From positions 1 to 64,000 of the forward strand of contig JAFUZP010000012.1 of NCBI GenBank assembly GCA_017476545.1: a DNA stretch of 64,000 nt, read 5' to 3'. The DNA is from Alloprevotella sp. Its GTDB lineage: Bacteria; Bacteroidota; Bacteroidia; Bacteroidales; Bacteroidaceae. A model generated the notes under the pieces. It did no database searches, was not told where the DNA came from, and saw nothing but the letters and a program-made list of their open reading frames with translations. The position numbers were made by a program, and so were the translations under genes. Shown in pieces: positions 44,981 through 55,284 of the stretch (positions within the stretch are counted from its first letter, which is position 1; the number at the start of each line of letters is the position of its first letter).

Positions 44981-47900
44981 ATGGACAACAACGAAATGAT
45001 AAAAGGGAGAGCTTGCACGCTGCTCCTCTCCGACGGCACGAAGTTTCACGGTACTTCATTCGGATATGAAGCTCCCGTGGCAGGCGAAGTGGTGTTCAAC
45101 ACGGCCATGACGGGTTATCCCGAAAGCCTCACTGACCCCAGCTATGCCGGACAGATTATGACGCTGACGTTTCCGCTCGTAGGAAACTACGGCGTACCGC
45201 CCTTCACGCTGGAGGAGAACGGCTTGGCCACGTTCATGGAAAGCGAGCGCATACACGCTGCCGCCATCGTCGTGAGCGACTACAGCGAGATGGAGTCCCA
45301 CTGGAACAGCCGCGAAAGCCTCTCGGAATGGCTCCGTCGCGAAAAGGTGCCGGGCATCACGGGTATCGATACGCGCGAACTGACAAAGGTGCTCAGGGAA
45401 CATGGCGTGATGATGGGAAAGATTCTCTTCGACGATATGCCGGACGAGGTGCCCGAGGCACAATACGAAGGAATCAACTGGGTAGCGAAGGTGAGCTGCA
45501 AGGAGGTCGTCACCTACAACAAAGGCGCAGGAAAGCGCGTCGTACTGGTGGACTGCGGCGTGAAGCACAACATCATCCGCAACCTGCTGCGTCGCGGTCT
45601 CGAGGTGGTACGCGTGCCTTGGGACTATGACTTCAACGACATGGAGTTCGATGGTCTTTTCTTGGCCAACGGTCCGGGCGACCCCGACACCTGCCAGGCA
45701 GCAGTGGACAACATTCGCCGTTTCCTCGCCGCACCCAACGTGCGCCCTTGCATGGGTATCTGCATGGGTAACCAACTGTTGTCCAAAGCTGCTGGTGCCA
45801 CCATTTACAAGTTGAAATACGGCCATCGCAGTCACAACCAGCCCGTCCGCATGGTGGGCACAAACCGCTGCTTCATCACAAGCCAGAACCACGGCTACGC
45901 AGTAGATACGGCTACGTTGCCCGAAGACTGGGAACCGCTCTTCGTAAACATGAACGACGGCTCGAACGAGGGTGTGCGCCACAAGACCAACCCTTGGTTC
46001 AGCGCGCAGTTCCATCCCGAAGCCGCCAGCGGCCCGCTGGACACGGAATTCCTCTTCGACATGTTTGTGGACTGCCTAAACGCCAAAACCTTAAAATACC
46101 CTAACACCCCTAACCACCCTAACAACTCCAACCACCCCCATAAAAAAGTACTCCTCCTCGGTTCCGGAGCTTTGAAGATTGGCGAAGCGGGAGAGTTCGA
46201 CTACTCTGGCTCTCAAGCCCTAAAAGCCCTTCACGAAGAGGGCATTGAGACGGTGCTCATCAATCCCAACATCGCCACCGTGCAGACCTCGGAAGGCGTG
46301 GCAGACAAGATATATTTCCTACCCGTGACGCCTTTCTTCGTGGAACGCGTCATAGAAAAGGAGCGTCCTGACGGCATCCTGCTGGCTTTCGGCGGCCAAA
46401 CGGCATTGAACTGTGGCGTAGAGCTCCATCGCACTGGCGTACTGGAGAAATATGGAGTCCGCGTACTTGGCACACCCGTACAGGCCATCATGGACACAGA
46501 GGACCGCGAACTTTTCGTGGAACGCCTGAACGAGATTGACGTTAAGACCATCAAGAGCGAAGCCTGCGAAAGCATGGAAGACGCCCGTCGGGCCGCACGC
46601 GAACTGGGCTATCCAGTCATCGTGCGCGCCGCCTACGCCCTTGGAGGCTTGGGCAGCGGATTCTGCGACAACGAGGAGGAACTGGACCGCACCTGTGAGA
46701 AGGCATTCTCGTTCTCGCCGCAAGTGCTCGTGGAAAAGAGTCTGAAGGGTTGGAAAGAGATAGAATACGAAGTGGTGCGCGACAAGTATGACAACTGCAT
46801 CACGGTCTGCAACATGGAAAACTTTGACCCGCTGGGGATTCACACAGGCGAAAGCATCGTCATCGCCCCCTCGCAGACCTTGACAAATGCGGAATACCAC
46901 AAACTTCGCTCGCTGGCCATTAAAATCGTGCGCCACATCGGCATCGTGGGAGAGTGCAACGTGCAGTATGCCCTCGACCCGAACTCTGAGGACTATCGCG
47001 TCATCGAGGTGAACGCACGCCTGTCACGATCCTCGGCTCTCGCCAGCAAGGCGACAGGCTACCCCTTGGCATTTGTCGCCGCAAAACTTGGCCTCGGATA
47101 TGGTCTCTTCGAACTGAAAAACTCTGTAACAAAGGAGACCTCCGCTTTCTTTGAACCCGCGCTGGACTACGTGGTGTGCAAGATTCCGCGTTGGGACCTC
47201 GGAAAGTTCCGTGGCGTGAACCGCGAACTGGGTTCTTCCATGAAGAGCGTCGGCGAGGTGATGGCCATCGGTCGCACCTTCGAAGAAGCTATCCAGAAGG
47301 GCATCCGCATGGTAGGACAAGGTCTGCACGGCTTTGTAGGCAACAAGGAACTGAAAATTGAAGACATCCGCACAAGCCTCGCCGCACCTACGGATAAACG
47401 AATTCTCGTCATCGAGAAAGCCTTCTTCGACGGTATGACGGTGGACGAGATTCATGAACTTACGAAGATTGACAAATGGTTCCTCCACAAGCTGGAACAC
47501 ATATATAATATAAATAAGGCGTTAAAAGCCCTACCCTCCTGGGGAGTGCTGAACAAGGCGCTGCTGCGCTGTGCAAAAGTGTACGGTTTCACGGACTTCC
47601 AGATTGCCCGCGCCCTCGGCATGGAAAAGGAAATGGAGATGGAACAGGCACAGCTCCAAGTTCGCGAAAAGCGCAAGGCACTTGGCGTGATGCCGTACAT
47701 CAAGCAGATCGACACGCTGGCCGCAGAATATCCTGCGCAGACCAACTACCTCTACCTCACCTATAATGCCGTGGCGCACGACGTGCATTTCACGCACGGA
47801 GAAAGCACTACGCCGAGTACTCAGTCCGTCGTCGTACTGGGTTCTGGGGCCTATCGCATCGGCTCCAGTGTGGAATTTGACTGGTGTGGTGTGCAGGCGC

Positions 47901-49363
47901 TCAACACCATCCGTAAGGAAGGCTATCAGAGCGTGATGATCAACTACAACCCCGAGACGGTGAGCACGGACTACGACATGTGCGACCGCCTCTACTTTGA
48001 CGAGCTCACGTTTGAGCGCGTAATGGACATCCTTGACCTTGAGAATCCGCATGGCGTCATCGTTTCCACAGGCGGACAAATCCCCAACAACCTTGCCATG
48101 CGCCTCGATGCACAGCGGGTTCCCATCCTGGGCACGGCGGCGAAATACATCGACAACGCCGAGGACCGCGAAAAGTTCTCCGCCATGCTGGGACGCATCG
48201 GTGTGGACCAGCCCGAGTGGAGCGCGCTCACGACGATGGAGGACATCAAGGAGTTCATCGCCAAGGTAGGCTTCCCCGTCCTCGTGCGTCCAAGCTACGT
48301 CCTCTCCGGGGCCGCCATGAACGTATGCTCCAACGAGGAGGAATTGGAACGCTTCCTCACGCTTGCCGCCAACGTTTCCAAGAAGCACCCCGTCGTGGTC
48401 AGCAAATTCTTGCAGCACGCAAAAGAAGTGGAAATGGATGCCGTGGCGAAAGATGGCGAGATTATCGCCTACGCCATCAGCGAGCACATAGAGTACGCCG
48501 GCGTACACTCCGGCGACGCCACCATACAGTTTCCGCCGCAAAAGCTTTACATTGAGACAGCTCGCCGCATCAAGCGCATCACGCGCGCCATCGCCCGCGA
48601 ACTGCACATCAGCGGACCGTTCAACATCCAGTTCCTCGCAAAGGAGAATGACATCAAGGTCATCGAGTGCAACCTGCGCGCCAGCCGCTCCTTCCCCTTC
48701 GTGTCGAAAGTACTGAAGATAAACCTCATCGAACTTGCCACGCGCATCATGCTGGGCCTCCCCGTAGAGAAACCACACAAGAACCTCTTCGACTTGGACT
48801 ACGTGGGCGTAAAGGCTTCGCAGTTCTCCTTCAACCGTTTGCAGAATGCCGACCCTGTACTGGGCGTGGACATGGCCAGCACGGGCGAAGTAGGCTGTCT
48901 TGGCGAAGACCCCCGCAGTGCACTCATCAAGGCCCTGCTCTCCGTGGGTCTGCGCGTACCTGAGCGCAGCGTGTTGCTGTCCTCCGGCGATGCCAAACAG
49001 AAAGCCGAGATGCTGGCAGCTTCGCAGATGCTGGCCGAAAGAGGCTTCAAGCTCTATGCCACGGAACACACGAGTCGCTACCTCACGGAGAACGGCATTG
49101 AGAACACACGCGTCTATTGGCCCGACCAACAGGGCGAGCCGCAAGTGCTCCAGCTGCTCCACGAGAAGCAAATAGACATGGTGGTCAACATGCCGCGCGA
49201 CCTGTCAAACCGCGAAATCACTAACGGTTACCGCATACGCCGTGCCGCCATTGACCTGAACATACCGTTGCTGACCAATGCCCGCCTGGCTTCCGCCTTC
49301 ATCAGCGCTTTCTGCACGCTGCCACTGGAGGAAGTGGACATAAAGAGTTGGGACGAATATTGA
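44981..49363 (+). CDS. carAB: Carbamoyl-phosphate synthase, CarA-CarB fusion
   Basis: A single 1460-aa polypeptide that makes carbamoyl phosphate for pyrimidines and arginine. Residues 1-368 are the glutaminase: catalytic Cys261 in GICMGNQ, His345 and Glu347 in FHPEA. Residues about 388-1460 are the synthetase: two ATP-grasp halves (first from KKVLLLGSGALKIGEAGEFD, second from VVVLGSGAYRIGSSVEFDW) and the C-terminal regulatory domain. The join (about 369-387) reads YPNTPNHPNNSNHPHK, encoded by a 9-bp repeat. No Met, Val or Leu start codon lies near the CarB start, so CarB cannot be made separately from there. Bacteria usually have two genes. Confidence 0.93.
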   Translation: MDNNEMIKGRACTLLLSDGTKFHGTSFGYEAPVAGEVVFNTAMTGYPESLTDPSYAGQIMTLTFPLVGNYGVPPFTLEENGLATFMESERIHAAAIVVSDYSEMESHWNSRESLSEWLRREKVPGITGIDTRELTKVLREHGVMMGKILFDDMPDEVPEAQYEGINWVAKVSCKEVVTYNKGAGKRVVLVDCGVKHNIIRNLLRRGLEVVRVPWDYDFNDMEFDGLFLANGPGDPDTCQAAVDNIRRFLAAPNVRPCMGICMGNQLLSKAAGATIYKLKYGHRSHNQPVRMVGTNRCFITSQNHGYAVDTATLPEDWEPLFVNMNDGSNEGVRHKTNPWFSAQFHPEAASGPLDTEFLFDMFVDCLNAKTLKYPNTPNHPNNSNHPHKKVLLLGSGALKIGEAGEFDYSGSQALKALHEEGIETVLINPNIATVQTSEGVADKIYFLPVTPFFVERVIEKERPDGILLAFGGQTALNCGVELHRTGVLEKYGVRVLGTPVQAIMDTEDRELFVERLNEIDVKTIKSEACESMEDARRAARELGYPVIVRAAYALGGLGSGFCDNEEELDRTCEKAFSFSPQVLVEKSLKGWKEIEYEVVRDKYDNCITVCNMENFDPLGIHTGESIVIAPSQTLTNAEYHKLRSLAIKIVRHIGIVGECNVQYALDPNSEDYRVIEVNARLSRSSALASKATGYPLAFVAAKLGLGYGLFELKNSVTKETSAFFEPALDYVVCKIPRWDLGKFRGVNRELGSSMKSVGEVMAIGRTFEEAIQKGIRMVGQGLHGFVGNKELKIEDIRTSLAAPTDKRILVIEKAFFDGMTVDEIHELTKIDKWFLHKLEHIYNINKALKALPSWGVLNKALLRCAKVYGFTDFQIARALGMEKEMEMEQAQLQVREKRKALGVMPYIKQIDTLAAEYPAQTNYLYLTYNAVAHDVHFTHGESTTPSTQSVVVLGSGAYRIGSSVEFDWCGVQALNTIRKEGYQSVMINYNPETVSTDYDMCDRLYFDELTFERVMDILDLENPHGVIVSTGGQIPNNLAMRLDAQRVPILGTAAKYIDNAEDREKFSAMLGRIGVDQPEWSALTTMEDIKEFIAKVGFPVLVRPSYVLSGAAMNVCSNEEELERFLTLAANVSKKHPVVVSKFLQHAKEVEMDAVAKDGEIIAYAISEHIEYAGVHSGDATIQFPPQKLYIETARRIKRITRAIARELHISGPFNIQFLAKENDIKVIECNLRASRSFPFVSKVLKINLIELATRIMLGLPVEKPHKNLFDLDYVGVKASQFSFNRLQNADPVLGVDMASTGEVGCLGEDPRSALIKALLSVGLRVPERSVLLSSGDAKQKAEMLAASQMLAERGFKLYATEHTSRYLTENGIENTRVYWPDQQGEPQVLQLLHEKQIDMVVNMPRDLSNREITNGYRIRRAAIDLNIPLLTNARLASAFISAFCTLPLEEVDIKSWDEY
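46095..46139. repeat. 9-bp repeat forming the CarA-CarB linker
   Basis: About four and a half units: CCCTAACAC, CCCTAACCA, CCCTAACAA, CTCCAACCA, CCCCCATAA. Period 9 keeps the frame. It resembles the short-period arrays in the ATP synthase operon spacers. Confidence 0.75.
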
Positions 49364-49414
49364 AGCCTTGGGCGGACGGCACACACGCCCGGATACCAGT
49401 GCCGGAAGGGAACT

Positions 49415-49447
49415 AAGCGCGGCGGGAGTGATGCTCCCGCCGCGCTT
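49415..49447. terminator. Hairpin after carAB
   Basis: AAGCGCGGCGGGAG / CTCCCGCCGCGCTT, a 14-bp stem with a 5-nt loop. No long T run; still the best candidate end of the purF-carAB transcript. Confidence 0.6.
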
Positions 49448-49604
49448 GCCGTTCCCCGGCTGCACAAACCGCCCCGCCCTCCATCTAATCCTCGGTTTGA
49501 GAAAATTTCAGCAAGCACAGGAACTGTCCTCCACAGGCATAGGAGCAGGAACACCATGGAGTACCAAAAGAACAAATATAGGTATATTACTAAGAAACAG
49601 GTTA

Positions 49605-50348
49605 TTATTTCTTTCTGCTACAAGCTGATTTAGCGACAACAAAGATACTCCCCTCGTAGAGCAACCATACGGGAACGGCCACCAGGAAGAGCGTGAAAGC
49701 GTCCGTTGTGGGCGTGATGACAGCGGAAAGGGCGAGGATGGCGACAAAGGCATGGCGGCGGAAAAAGCGCATCCGTGCCGCCGTGAGCCACCCCGCTCGC
49801 GCCAGAAGCCAGCAAAGCACGGGCAGCTCGAACACAACGCCGAGCACGAGGGTCATGCCCAACAGGGTATCAACATAGGACTGCAGGGTCAGCATATTCG
49901 CCACATCGGGGCTGACCTGGTAAGTGCCCAAGAAGCAGACGGTCAGGGGGAAGAGGAGGAAATAATTCACCAACGCGCCGAGCAGGAACATCACGTAGGC
50001 ACTGCCAACCAAGCGCACACCCAACCTGCGCTCCCCGGCGTAGAGGCCGGGCGATACGAAGCGGAACAGAGCATAAAGGGCATAAGGCGATGCACACAAC
50101 AGTCCGGCGAAGAAAGCCGTCCTGACATGTACGGCGAACTGCTCCGTCAGCCCGGTATTCATCAGGTGCAGGGTGAACGGCTCCGCCCCGAACACGCGGT
50201 AGGTGACAAATGCGGCATCGCGTGGCGCAAGCACTAGGGAAAAGAGCGGCTCCTTCAGGCAGAACGCCACAACAGAGCAGGCCGCCACAACAGCCAGCAC
50301 GCGCAGCAGGACGCCACGCAGTTCGTCAAGATGGTCCCAGAAAGTCAC
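49605..50348 (-). CDS. tatC: Sec-independent translocase TatC
   Basis: Signal-peptide receptor and core of the twin-arginine export system. The 247-aa protein has six membrane helices and the conserved cytoplasmic start MTFWDHLDELRGVLLRV (Glu in HLDELR). The FRFVSPGLYAGERR segment and LSAVITPTTDAFTLFLVAVP are also typical. It follows tatA by 70 nt. No tatB is seen, as expected for a minimal TatAC system. Confidence 0.92.
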   Translation of the reverse strand: MTFWDHLDELRGVLLRVLAVVAACSVVAFCLKEPLFSLVLAPRDAAFVTYRVFGAEPFTLHLMNTGLTEQFAVHVRTAFFAGLLCASPYALYALFRFVSPGLYAGERRLGVRLVGSAYVMFLLGALVNYFLLFPLTVCFLGTYQVSPDVANMLTLQSYVDTLLGMTLVLGVVFELPVLCWLLARAGWLTAARMRFFRRHAFVAILALSAVITPTTDAFTLFLVAVPVWLLYEGSIFVVAKSACSRKK

Positions 50349-50418
50349 TCAGACGCACAGAAAACCGTCACGGGAAGCACCGGCCCTACGGACGGACACA
50401 CCCCAAGGCAGCACGCAT

Positions 50419-50628
50419 TTAAACTTCGGATGATTTATCCTTATTCAACTCATCACCAGACTTTTCATCAGTCTCGTTCAAGCCTTCCTTGAAGCTGCGG
50501 ACACCGCGTCCTAACCCCCGCATCAGTTCAGGAATTTTCCGTCCGCCAAAAAGCAGCAACACGATGAAAGCGATGACGAGAATCTCCTGCAAGCCGAGGC
50601 CGAACAATGGGTAAATGATTGCAAGCAT
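50419..50628 (-). CDS. tatA: Twin-arginine translocase subunit TatA
   Basis: 69-aa pore-forming subunit. The start at 50628 ([20 protein letters not shown]) gives the usual layout: one short membrane helix, the hinge [19 protein letters not shown], an amphipathic helix (VRSFKEGL), and a charged tail. The longer frame upstream is not family-like. A TACATTTG box (minus strand) lies about 20 nt upstream. Confidence 0.92.
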   Translation of the reverse strand: MLAIIYPLFGLGLQEILVIAFIVLLLFGGRKIPELMRGLGRGVRSFKEGLNETDEKSGDELNKDKSSEV

Positions 50629-50805
50629 AAGATAAAATGAATTTGGTTCGTGCGGCAAATGTACACATAAAAGCCGAAAGCATGCCGCACCGCGCGCAAG
50701 AATTTCGGGACCAATGGGACAAAGCGGTACGGAGGAGGGACGGAAAAAGCGCACCCGGCAATGACTGGGTGCGCTTCGGTTGGTGTCTGCGGACGGGGCG
50801 GCGTG

Positions 50806-52056
50806 TCAGGCCACTTCGTGCCCGTTACGCTCATACTCGCGGCGGGCGTAATCCGCCGTTACCTCAAAGGTATTCTTTCCTGAAGAGGGCATCTCGAACA
50901 TTGCGTCCGTCATGATGCTTTCCATTATACTCCGCAGCCCGCGCGCACCGAGCTTGTACTCCACGGCCTTGTCCACCACGAAATCCAATGCCTCCGGCGC
51001 GAAAGTGAGCGTCACACCGTCCATGGCAAACAATTTCTCATACTGTTTGACCAGCGAGTTGCGCGGCTCTGTGAGGATACGGTGCAGGGCTTCGCGATCC
51101 AAAGGCTGCAAGTAGGTGAGTACCGGCAGGCGGCCTATGATCTCGGGAATGAGGCCGAAACTCTTCAGATCCGTCGGGTCAATGTACCGCATCAGGTTCT
51201 TCGGGTCAATGCGCTTGGCCTGCCGCACGTTGTCATAGCCAATGGTATGCATGTTCAGGCGCTGGGCTATCCGCGCTTCGATGCCGTCGAAAGCGCCGCC
51301 ACATATAAAAAGGATATTGCGCGTGTCCACCTGCACGTAGTCCTGGTCGGGATGTTTGCGTCCGCCCTTGGGGGGGACGTTCACAACGCTCCCCTCAAGC
51401 AGTTTCAAGAGTCCCTGCTGTACGCCCTCCCCGCTCACGTCCCGCGTGATACTGGGATTATCGCTCTTCCGCGCTATCTTGTCGATTTCGTCGATAAAGA
51501 CGATGCCCCGCTGCGCACGCGCCACGTCATAGTCCGCCGCTTGCAGGAGTCGGGAAAGAATACTCTCCACGTCCTCGCCGACGTAGCCGGCCTCAGTGAA
51601 TACCGTCGCATCGACTATGGAAAAGGGCACGTCAAGCAGGTGGGCGATGGTGCGGGCCAGGAGCGTCTTACCCGTACCCGTAGCCCCGACCATGATGATG
51701 TTGGACTTCTCGATGTCGGCATCGTTCACCTCCCGCCCGGAGGCCGTTTCCTGCGCGAGGCGCTTGTAGTGGTTATAGACGCTGACGCTGAGGTAGCGCT
51801 TAGCCGTGTCCTGCCCGATGACATACTGATCCAGGTATTCCTTCATCTCCCTCGGTTTGGGTACCTGCCCCAGGTTGATGTCGGGTTGTGCCGCCTTTTT
51901 CCGAACCGGGGTGGCCACCCCGGCCTCCTGCAACACCTCGTAGCTGCGCTCCACGCAGTCGCCGCAGACGCAGCCCTGCAGGCCCTGCAGCATCAGGCCC
52001 ACTTCCGCTTCCTCGCGCCCGCAAAGGGCGCAATGCCGCTTTGTCGTCTTAGCCAT
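50806..52056 (-). CDS. clpX: ATP-dependent protease ATPase subunit ClpX
   Basis: Hexameric unfoldase that feeds substrates to ClpP. The 416-aa protein has an N-terminal zinc domain (Cys 9, 12, 31, 34), Walker [16 protein letters not shown] (about 130-144), Walker [14 protein letters not shown], and the pore loop GYVGEDV. The ClpP-docking tip corresponds to the region after [18 protein letters not shown]. Complete. Its start is 3 nt after the clpP stop. Confidence 0.96.
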   Translation of the reverse strand: MAKTTKRHCALCGREEAEVGLMLQGLQGCVCGDCVERSYEVLQEAGVATPVRKKAAQPDINLGQVPKPREMKEYLDQYVIGQDTAKRYLSVSVYNHYKRLAQETASGREVNDADIEKSNIIMVGATGTGKTLLARTIAHLLDVPFSIVDATVFTEAGYVGEDVESILSRLLQAADYDVARAQRGIVFIDEIDKIARKSDNPSITRDVSGEGVQQGLLKLLEGSVVNVPPKGGRKHPDQDYVQVDTRNILFICGGAFDGIEARIAQRLNMHTIGYDNVRQAKRIDPKNLMRYIDPTDLKSFGLIPEIIGRLPVLTYLQPLDREALHRILTEPRNSLVKQYEKLFAMDGVTLTFAPEALDFVVDKAVEYKLGARGLRSIMESIMTDAMFEMPSSGKNTFEVTADYARREYERNGHEVA

Positions 52057-52059
52057 TTC

Positions 52060-52761
52060 TTACTGTGCTTCCTGTGTCTCCGGGGCTTCGTCCGCTTTGT
52101 CGCTCTTCAGGAGCACCTTGTCAATCATACCGTACTCTTTCGCTTCCTGAGCTGTCATCCAGTAGTCGCGGTCGCTGTCCGCCCACACCTTGTCAAAGGA
52201 CTGGTGGCTGTGATCCGCAATGATGGTGTAGAGTTCCTGTTTGAGTTTTTGGATCTCACGCGCCGTTATCTCGATGTCGCTGGCCTGTCCCTGCGCACCG
52301 CCCATGGGCTGGTGTATCATGACGCGGCTGTGGGTGAGCGCGCTGCGCTTCCCTGCGGTTCCCGCCACGAGCAGCACAGCCGCCATGGAGGCAGCCATAC
52401 CTGTGCAGATGGTCGTCACGTCGGACGAAACCAGTTGCATGGTGTCGTAGATACCGAGTCCGGCGTAAACGCTTCCGCCCGGCGAGTTGATATAGATGCT
52501 GATGTCCTTCCCCGGATCGGCGTTGTCAAGATAGAGAAGCTGGGCTTGCAAGGTGTTAGCCGTATAGTCGTCAATCTGGGTACCGAGAAAAATGATTCGG
52601 TCCATCATCAGACGGGAGAACACGTCCATCTGCGTGACGTTCAGCTGGCGTTCCTCGAGAATGTAGGGGTTGAGGTACTGGCTCTGCACACGGGCGATGC
52701 TGTCAAGCGTCAGCGAGCTGATGCCCCGGCTGAGTGCGAACTTTTGGAAATCGGTCTGCAT
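52060..52761 (-). CDS. clpP: ATP-dependent Clp protease proteolytic subunit
   Basis: Serine protease of the Clp system. The 233-aa protein has the catalytic Ser in GMAASMAAVLLVAGTAGKR, His in RVMIHQPMGGAQG and Asp in DSDRDYWMTAQEA. N- and C-terminal extensions are a little longer than in E. coli (207 aa). Order tig-clpP-clpX is conserved in many bacteria, tying nascent-chain folding to degradation. Confidence 0.96.
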   Translation of the reverse strand: MQTDFQKFALSRGISSLTLDSIARVQSQYLNPYILEERQLNVTQMDVFSRLMMDRIIFLGTQIDDYTANTLQAQLLYLDNADPGKDISIYINSPGGSVYAGLGIYDTMQLVSSDVTTICTGMAASMAAVLLVAGTAGKRSALTHSRVMIHQPMGGAQGQASDIEITAREIQKLKQELYTIIADHSHQSFDKVWADSDRDYWMTAQEAKEYGMIDKVLLKSDKADEAPETQEAQ

Positions 52762-52891
52762 ATCGGTTTGATTCTTTAGTGTTGTCGGTTTGATTAAGCG
52801 GACTTCCGCACGTCACGAACAAGCAAACACTGTGCCATTGCTGCCGTGGCGGGCGGAAGTCCGGTAGGGAAAATGTCGGGATACGGTTGCG

Positions 52892-54253
52892 TTAGGCCTC
52901 AAAAAGCTTCTGGAAATCCTCCACACTGATACGCTTTCGGGTGAGCTTCACGACATTCTTCAGCGCGGCAGTCAGCTTCTGGTCAATCACACGCTCCGCG
53001 AGCTGGTTCACCTGCTCCTGCTTCTTGAGCATTTCGGAGGCGTACTGCTCCAAATACTCGTCGGGGATGTTGTTCATACCGTACTGGGCAAACTGGAACC
53101 GCGTGGCACCGATGGCGGCCTGGCGCAGGTCCTGCTCCTCCACCTTGATGCCGTGAGCCTGTGCCAGCTGCTCGCGGATGAGGTGCCAACGGAGCTCCTC
53201 GATGCTCTTGTCGAAGTGTTCGTCCACGTATTCCTCGCCCTTGTCCTTATTGTTGGAAAGCATAAGGCGGCGCAGCTCGGCCTTGGGGAACTCCAAGTCG
53301 CCCACTTTTTTCTCGGCATAGGCGCGCAGGTCGATGAGGAAGCGGTAGTCGGCATCTGCCTCGTGCTGCCGCTGTATCTGCTCGCGCACCTTGGCGCGGA
53401 AGTCCTCCTCGCTCTTCACGCCGCCGTCCTTGCCATATACGGCATCGAAGAACTCCTGGTTGAGCTCGGCGGGCACATAACGGCTGATTTCCTCTACTTG
53501 GAAAGAGAAGTTTCCGGCGTGCTGGGCCACTTCCTCGCGCTTCACCTTCAGCAAGGCAGCCAGTTCGGACTCGTTACCCGCATAGGCAGTCGTGGGGTTG
53601 AAGGTGAGGACGTCGTTCTTATGCGCCTTTTCGAAGAGTTTCTGCTGCTTCTCGTCCTTGAAATAGTTCGGCATAAGGCTGGCTTGCTCTACGCGGATTC
53701 CGCCTTCCTCCAAAGGCATACCGTCCTCGCCCAGCTCCGCGAGCAGCCCGCGCAGGATGTCGCCCTGCGCATAGGCTTCGGCTTCCTCGTGGTGCCCCAT
53801 CTGGCTGCGCATGGAGGTAACCTGACGGTCCACCTGTTCGTCGGCCACGTCGATGTCGTAGTACACCACCTTGTCCTTTGCTGTGAGGTCTATCTTGAAT
53901 TCCGGCGCGAGAGCCAGATCGAACTGGAAGGTGAAATCGTCCTGATGCTCGATGTCCTGCGGTTCCTGCGACTCGTGGGGGAGCGGCTCGCCGAGCACGT
54001 TAAGTTTTTCCTCGCGGATATAGCCGAACAACTTCTCGCTGAGGAGCTTATTGACCTCATCCAACTTGGCCTGCGGCCCGTAGAGTTTTTTCACGAGCCC
54101 CATAGGTACTTTTCCAGGACGGAAGCCTGGCATTTGCGCCTTGCGGGCGAATTTCTTGAGGGACTCTGTCAGTTGCTGCTCGTAGTCGGCCTTTTCCATC
54201 TTCAGGGTGATGACGGCACTGACGGCAGTAGGCTTTTCAATTGAAATGTTCAT
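52892..54253 (-). CDS. tig: Trigger factor
   Basis: Ribosome-bound chaperone. The 453-aa protein has the N-terminal ribosome-docking domain (MPGFRPGKVPMGLVKKLYG, about 39-57, holding the FRxGKxP signature). The middle PPIase-like domain is degenerate (about 150-260), as I recall is usual in Bacteroidetes. The long C-terminal helical arms follow. A TATTTTTG box (minus strand) lies about 90 nt upstream. First gene of tig-clpP-clpX, with a 130-nt gap to clpP. Confidence 0.93.
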   Translation of the reverse strand: MNISIEKPTAVSAVITLKMEKADYEQQLTESLKKFARKAQMPGFRPGKVPMGLVKKLYGPQAKLDEVNKLLSEKLFGYIREEKLNVLGEPLPHESQEPQDIEHQDDFTFQFDLALAPEFKIDLTAKDKVVYYDIDVADEQVDRQVTSMRSQMGHHEEAEAYAQGDILRGLLAELGEDGMPLEEGGIRVEQASLMPNYFKDEKQQKLFEKAHKNDVLTFNPTTAYAGNESELAALLKVKREEVAQHAGNFSFQVEEISRYVPAELNQEFFDAVYGKDGGVKSEEDFRAKVREQIQRQHEADADYRFLIDLRAYAEKKVGDLEFPKAELRRLMLSNNKDKGEEYVDEHFDKSIEELRWHLIREQLAQAHGIKVEEQDLRQAAIGATRFQFAQYGMNNIPDEYLEQYASEMLKKQEQVNQLAERVIDQKLTAALKNVVKLTRKRISVEDFQKLFEA

Positions 54254-54480
54254 GCGTTACGAAAGGTTATGCCCGGGCGGAGGGACAGTTTTTCCTGCCA
54301 CAGACAACCCGGTGCTGATAGTTTTGTCCGTTTTTAGCGGACGCAAAAATACGAACTCCAGCGTGAAGCGCAAAGCGAAAGCCCGTTTATTTTCCTGCCA
54401 CGCCCACCGCAGGAGGACGTTACGGTGCCTGCCGGAGCAAAAAGGCAGCGGGCGTGCTTTGCCCCGTTCGGGGATTTGCG

Positions 54481-54488
54481 TAACTTCG
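54481..54488 (+). promoter_or_regulatory. -7 box immediately before the DUF5715 gene
   Basis: TAACTTCG, 4 nt before the ATG at 54493, predicting a leaderless transcript. The one mismatch to TAnnTTTG lowers confidence. Confidence 0.4.
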
Positions 54489-54492
54489 CCGC

Positions 54493-55191
54493 ATGAAAAA
54501 GAAAAAGCGCAAGCTCTCGCCGAGAAAGATTGGGCGGCTGGCGATTATCCTCGCTGCCATACCGCTCTTTATATATATAACTAAATGCAGCCATACCCGG
54601 GGACGGGCCGTTCCCGCCGAACTGGCACTCACGCCCGGCCCCTACGACCTGGCCTTCAACGACAGCAACGCCCTCCACATGGCCGCAGCCGAGGCGTTCG
54701 GCCTGCCACGCGCCATTGCCGACCGCGACGAGGCTGCACGCGATGTGGGCGAACTGGTAGAAATCCGCGACAGCGAGTTCGCCACCATCGACCGCCTGTC
54801 CCACTCCATCCCCTACCTCACACCAAACGCTGCAGACCTACTGGAACGCATCGGGCGAAACTTCCGCGACTCGCTACAGAACCGGGGCATAAGGCCGCAC
54901 AAGATTATCGTCACGTCCGTACTGCGCACGGAGGAGGACGTGGCACGGCTGCGCCGCGTGAACCGCAACGCATCGGACAACTCCGCCCATCGCTACGGAA
55001 CGACGTTCGACATATCCACCCTGCGCTACAACACCCTGACATCCGACAGCATACCCCGGCAGGAATGCCACGACACGCCGCGCCTGAGGCAAGTGCTGGA
55101 ATACGTCCTGCGCGACCTACGGCACGAGGGCTGGTGCTACGTCGTCAAGGAACGACGGCAGCACTGCTACCACATCACAGCACGCTACTGA
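54493..55191 (+). CDS. DUF5715-family protein
   Basis: 232-aa protein with a basic N-terminus and a membrane anchor or signal (about 12-28). The body matches the DUF5715 family I know from Bacteroidetes: IIVTSVLRTEEDVARLRRVN, NASDNSAHRYGTTFDIS, and RHEGWCYVVKERRQHCYHITAR. The SxHxxGxxxDI pattern and late HxT resemble D-Ala-D-Ala carboxypeptidase-like (M15) zinc sites, so a periplasmic peptidase is possible (inference). Confidence 0.72.
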   Translation: MKKKKRKLSPRKIGRLAIILAAIPLFIYITKCSHTRGRAVPAELALTPGPYDLAFNDSNALHMAAAEAFGLPRAIADRDEAARDVGELVEIRDSEFATIDRLSHSIPYLTPNAADLLERIGRNFRDSLQNRGIRPHKIIVTSVLRTEEDVARLRRVNRNASDNSAHRYGTTFDISTLRYNTLTSDSIPRQECHDTPRLRQVLEYVLRDLRHEGWCYVVKERRQHCYHITARY

Positions 55192-55204
55192 GGCCCGGAA
55201 TGAT

Positions 55205-55284
55205 TAACCATAGGGGGACGGGAAACTAACGCTAGGGCTACGGAGAACTAACCCTGCGGTTACGGAGAACTAACCCTATGGGTA
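55205..55284. repeat. 22-bp-period array, family B, copy 4
   Basis: Four units at 55205, 55227, 55249 and 55271: TAACCATAGGGGGA, TAACGCTAGGGCTA, TAACCCTGCGGTTA, TAACCCTATGGGTA. Spacers CGGGAAAC, CGGAGAAC, CGGAGAAC. It lies between two genes in the same direction. Confidence 0.92.

Noticed and set aside
44981..49363. CarA-CarB fusion as a simple sequencing error
   Set aside because: Not accepted as the explanation: the linker is in frame, repeat-built and lacks a start codon for CarB. Raw reads would still be needed to exclude an error.
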